Assembly: GCF_000524195.1 (NCBI RefSeq)
Contig: NW_020170438.1
Span: 186,001 to 250,000 of the forward strand
Direction: 5' to 3'
DNA length: 64,000 nt
From: Echinococcus granulosus
Lineage: Eukaryota; Platyhelminthes; Cestoda; Cyclophyllidea; Taeniidae
Below the pieces are notes generated by a model, which had not been told where the DNA came from, did no database searches, and saw only the letters and a program-made list of their open reading frames with translations. Positions 61,368 through 64,000 of this stretch are shown here, one piece after another. The number at the start of each line of letters is the position of its first letter. Within the stretch, counting starts at the first letter, position 1. The position numbers and the translations under genes were made by a program.

Positions 61368-61873
61368 ATGCTTTTTCCATCGGTGGCTGAACAAAATTCA
61401 TCTTCTACTAGCGATTTACAAGTTAAGTGAGTAAGTTCGTACATCTTCATAATGAAATTTCGGTGACTTCAGAAAGGTCTTCACAGTTCCTTATTTGTTC
61501 TGATAATCGCACTCACAGCCTATGATCCTTTCTTAGTAGGAAGCTAGATCGGGAGCTCCATTTTTGTAAATTCTTTTGCCACCAAAGGCAAACGATCTAG
61601 CTCTAACCACCTCTACTTCAATTACACTTCTATTTTTTAAGTGCCTCTTTCACTGTTTTTTCGCACGTGGTTGCATAATTATTCATTACCAATTGAGACA
61701 AAAAGTGACATTCACCACCTAGAGAGATACTATTGGAGGTGTACGGAAGGTGAGGACGAGACAGTATCTGCTCCCATCAGTAAGTGCAATAGAGGGTCGT
61801 CCCAAGCCCAAGATTTGCAGCTGTACCAGATCTTGCATTTTCGCTTAATATTGACTTTCTTTTGAATGATTAG
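61368..61873 (+). CDS. Small four-exon gene model, about 92 aa, unknown
   Basis: Exons are 61368-61426, 61537-61565, 61642-61779 and 61821-61873. Donors are GTGAGT, GTAAAT and GTAAGT; acceptors TTTCTTAG, TTTTTTAAG and ATTTGCAG. The phases 2, 1 and 1 join without a stop, ending at TAG 61871. The last intron is 41 nt, like the 33- and 39-nt introns of the helicase gene. The largest exon encodes RTWLHNYSLPIETKSDIHHL and an acidic CTEGEDE. No domain was recognised. The second exon (29 nt) is the weakest piece. If the third exon is not spliced at GTAAGT, its frame runs on to 61865. Confidence 0.35.
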
Positions 61874-63704
61874 TATGTAATTCTTTATTATTTTTGAGGA
61901 TGAAGTTTTCTTGGAGGTGATACACCTTTGCCTGCTTTTTAACCAGAATCAAATTGTTTATACTAGCATTAGATGATTCGTTCTGCTATTGCGCATCACA
62001 CCTTTTCCAACTGTTATAAAAAATATTTCATGCCGAGCCCCTGTAGATTTGGACCCAACTTTAGCTGCATCAATAAAGCTGATATGTTTAATTGAATCTA
62101 CCGGGTTTGTTTGATCGTTATTCTATGGTAGAACGTTTAGAATAACAAAAAATAATTGACGACTGATAGACCGACTAATATCCGTGCTTCATAACACAAA
62201 CAAACTATCAAATGTTACAGGTCATGATGGCTTAATTAAATGAACTTTGTCGAAAATCGCAAGATTTGTTTTGGATACCTGATAATTGAGGGGCGAACAA
62301 AACTATCTGTCAGGAACAAAAGTTTTATTTGTTTGGTAGTCTTAAAGCTTTACTACCTTATTTGCGAAGGCAGTTTCAAGTATCATTAAATGTTGCCTAA
62401 AACAGGTGGCGCACGTGGTTTTTTACGAATTTCTGGGACCCGTAAAACCAATGGAAGTTTGAAGTTCTGCGTCTCTTAGTTATTTAAAACGACGTTTAAA
62501 ATGCATTCCTTCCCTTATTGCAACCGCTCACACTTTGGCTTTTTAGTCTTTTCATCACCTTTTTCTGTTTGTAAACTGCTATTAGAACCATGCTGTGTAC
62601 GATCGGTAACCAAAGTAAGCCTTTTGTAAAAGAAATTACTCTGTGAATCTAGCTAGCTTCTATTTACCTGGCATGTACTATGCACCTATTCATCCAATGA
62701 AAGATAAAGAGAGCACTAGCGATCCATCATTGAATTTTATGCAAATGGTTCAAATATCTCATTTTTCCACATCTAATTGAACCACACCTTCCTTGTGGCT
62801 TAATCTTGATTTATCACGTCCTGCTGCTACTTTATTTCAAAATACTATTAGCTTGCAATTGACTAATAAGTTATTAGACAAAGCCTCTTATGAAATTGTA
62901 CATTTTTATTTGGCTTTGATATGCAAGTCTTTTTATTTGAACACGTCACTTTTAAAATGACGATGAATTGGATAGGAACTCAGCATGTTTGATGACATAA
63001 AGATGATAAATAGGCTGTATAAACTCCAATGGGTAACGTATTTTATGTTATTTCTCACCGCAACACCTAGTACTTTCGTTACAAGTGTCTGTCTCAATCA
63101 TCACAGTTCAGGCGCCTCAATGTTTTACTCTGACACCAATTGTCACTAACTTCTTGGACTGACTTAAATGTCACTCAGAAATTAATGAATGTAATTATTC
63201 TCAGGCAATGAATGGCCTAAACATCGTTTTTCATCAAAATTAAACGCCTCTGTCTATAACGCAAGATTTTGTCCAACCACTTATTATAAAATAAAACTGG
63301 TTCCAATAGAAAGTTGGAACGTCACATATACGTGACTCTGCTAAAGGACGTGTTGATGACCATGTAAATCAAAGTAGAAACCGAAAAATGGTCGTTTTAT
63401 TTCTTTTGTTTTTTGACAGACTTCTGTAATCAGGGGGAAGATAAAAGCTTTGCCCTTAATAAATCAAATGCTCTTCATTTCACATGGCGACAGATAAACT
63501 GAGCTTGCTTATTACTCATTAAAATGAAACAACAGATTTTGGTAAACAGCGGCTTTAGCTAAACAATATTTTGAAAATCGAATGCTTTGATCCTAAAAGT
63601 ACGTCCCTATCTAGTTCTACCAACATTAATCGAATAATGAAGGGGAGAAAATGAATCCCGACTTGGTTAACTTCCACCCAACATTCTTTTAAAAGGTCGT
63701 CTAG
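61874..63704. other. Intergenic, nothing recognised
   Basis: AT-rich DNA with only short chance ORFs. The last stretch before 63705 should hold the 5' flank of the next gene. Confidence 0.4.
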
Positions 63705-64000
63705 ATGGACCGTCCTTTGAATGATCCACGTCATCGTCATCACGCTTCCATCGCATCACAACAGCATCCGCAACGACAACTAAAGAAAGTGCAGAACCTC
63801 AGCGTTGATCTTCCCGCCCTTCCTGAAGGTCGTTTATTTTATCCCCACTCTACGTCAGACAACGAGAATCGTTCAAGAGCAAGCGAAACCACAAACATCA
63901 CGATTCCAAGACGAGGTAGAGACAACGTTGAGATCAAAAATACTAACAAAATGAAGCCAAAATGGAGGTCTTGCCTTCATTACACCCCACCTCATTGGCT
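63705..64000 (+). CDS. 5' end of an unidentified gene running off the right edge
   Basis: The ATG at 63705 opens a frame with no stop for 98 codons to the end of the window. An in-frame TAG directly precedes the ATG and also forms a CTAG acceptor, so 63705 is the start or lies right at an exon start. GC content rises clearly compared with the AT-rich DNA before it, as for true exons here. The N-terminus is polar and basic: a His-rich RHRHH, a Gln stretch, SVDLPALPEG near 33-42, then Arg/Asn-rich sequence and KPKWRSCLHY near 84-93. There is no signal peptide. The family cannot be told from this part. Confidence 0.6.
   Translation, partial: MDRPLNDPRHRHHASIASQQHPQRQLKKVQNLSVDLPALPEGRLFYPHSTSDNENRSRASETTNITIPRRGRDNVEIKNTNKMKPKWRSCLHYTPPHW

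Noticed and set aside
1..64000. tRNA, rRNA, spliced-leader RNA or CRISPR sequences
   Set aside because: Scanning for B-box-like GGTTCGA contexts, the taeniid leader sequence and regular spaced repeats gave nothing convincing.

Overview
This is a nuclear window from a flatworm, most probably a taeniid tapeworm (Echinococcus or Taenia). The sequence shows GT/AG introns (including very short ones of 33, 39 and perhaps 41 nt), AT-rich non-coding DNA and scattered coding exons. It also carries several copies of one small non-coding LTR element that matches the terminal-repeat retrotransposon in miniature (TRIM) family I know from taeniids. I saw no tRNA, rRNA, CRISPR array or bacterial-style operon.

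Layout. 0-6.5 kb, minus strand: the 5' part of a claudin-like four-transmembrane gene that runs off the left edge (three exons read). 9.5-10.0 kb: two decayed TRIM LTRs. 11.1-13 kb, plus strand: a GC-rich island followed by a short first coding exon that resembles the start of a J domain. A GC-rich exon at 20.6 kb keeps the same phase but has not been proved to belong to it. 22.6-24.4 kb, minus: an uninterrupted 589-codon gene for a proline/serine-rich, disordered-looking protein of unknown function. 27.5-27.9 kb: a CpG-rich promoter-like island. 30.5 and 35.6 kb: two inverted, diverged copies of one unknown peptide-coding segment. 31.9-32.9 kb: a complete TRIM with PBS, polypurine tract and target duplication. 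36.7-37.8 kb: an older TRIM.

38.4-43.7 kb, minus: a two-exon gene for an irregular multi-C2H2 zinc-finger protein whose last finger is split by a 3.6 kb intron. 44.7-46.6 kb, minus: a complete six-exon gene for the DECD-box RNA helicase UAP56/DDX39B, the best identified gene here. A solo TRIM LTR lies about 1 kb upstream of it in the same orientation. From 47.8 kb rightward the strong calls stop. On the plus strand I can assemble a possible terminal exon at 51.6 kb, two small multi-exon gene models (59.3-60.1 and 61.4-61.9 kb) supported by consistent splice phases, and the start of a gene open to the right edge (63.7 kb).

Reliability. The helicase, the C2H2 gene, the claudin-like exons, the 589-aa gene and the TRIMs are well supported. 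The small plus-strand models rest on splice signals and reading frame alone, and such models can arise by chance in 64 kb.
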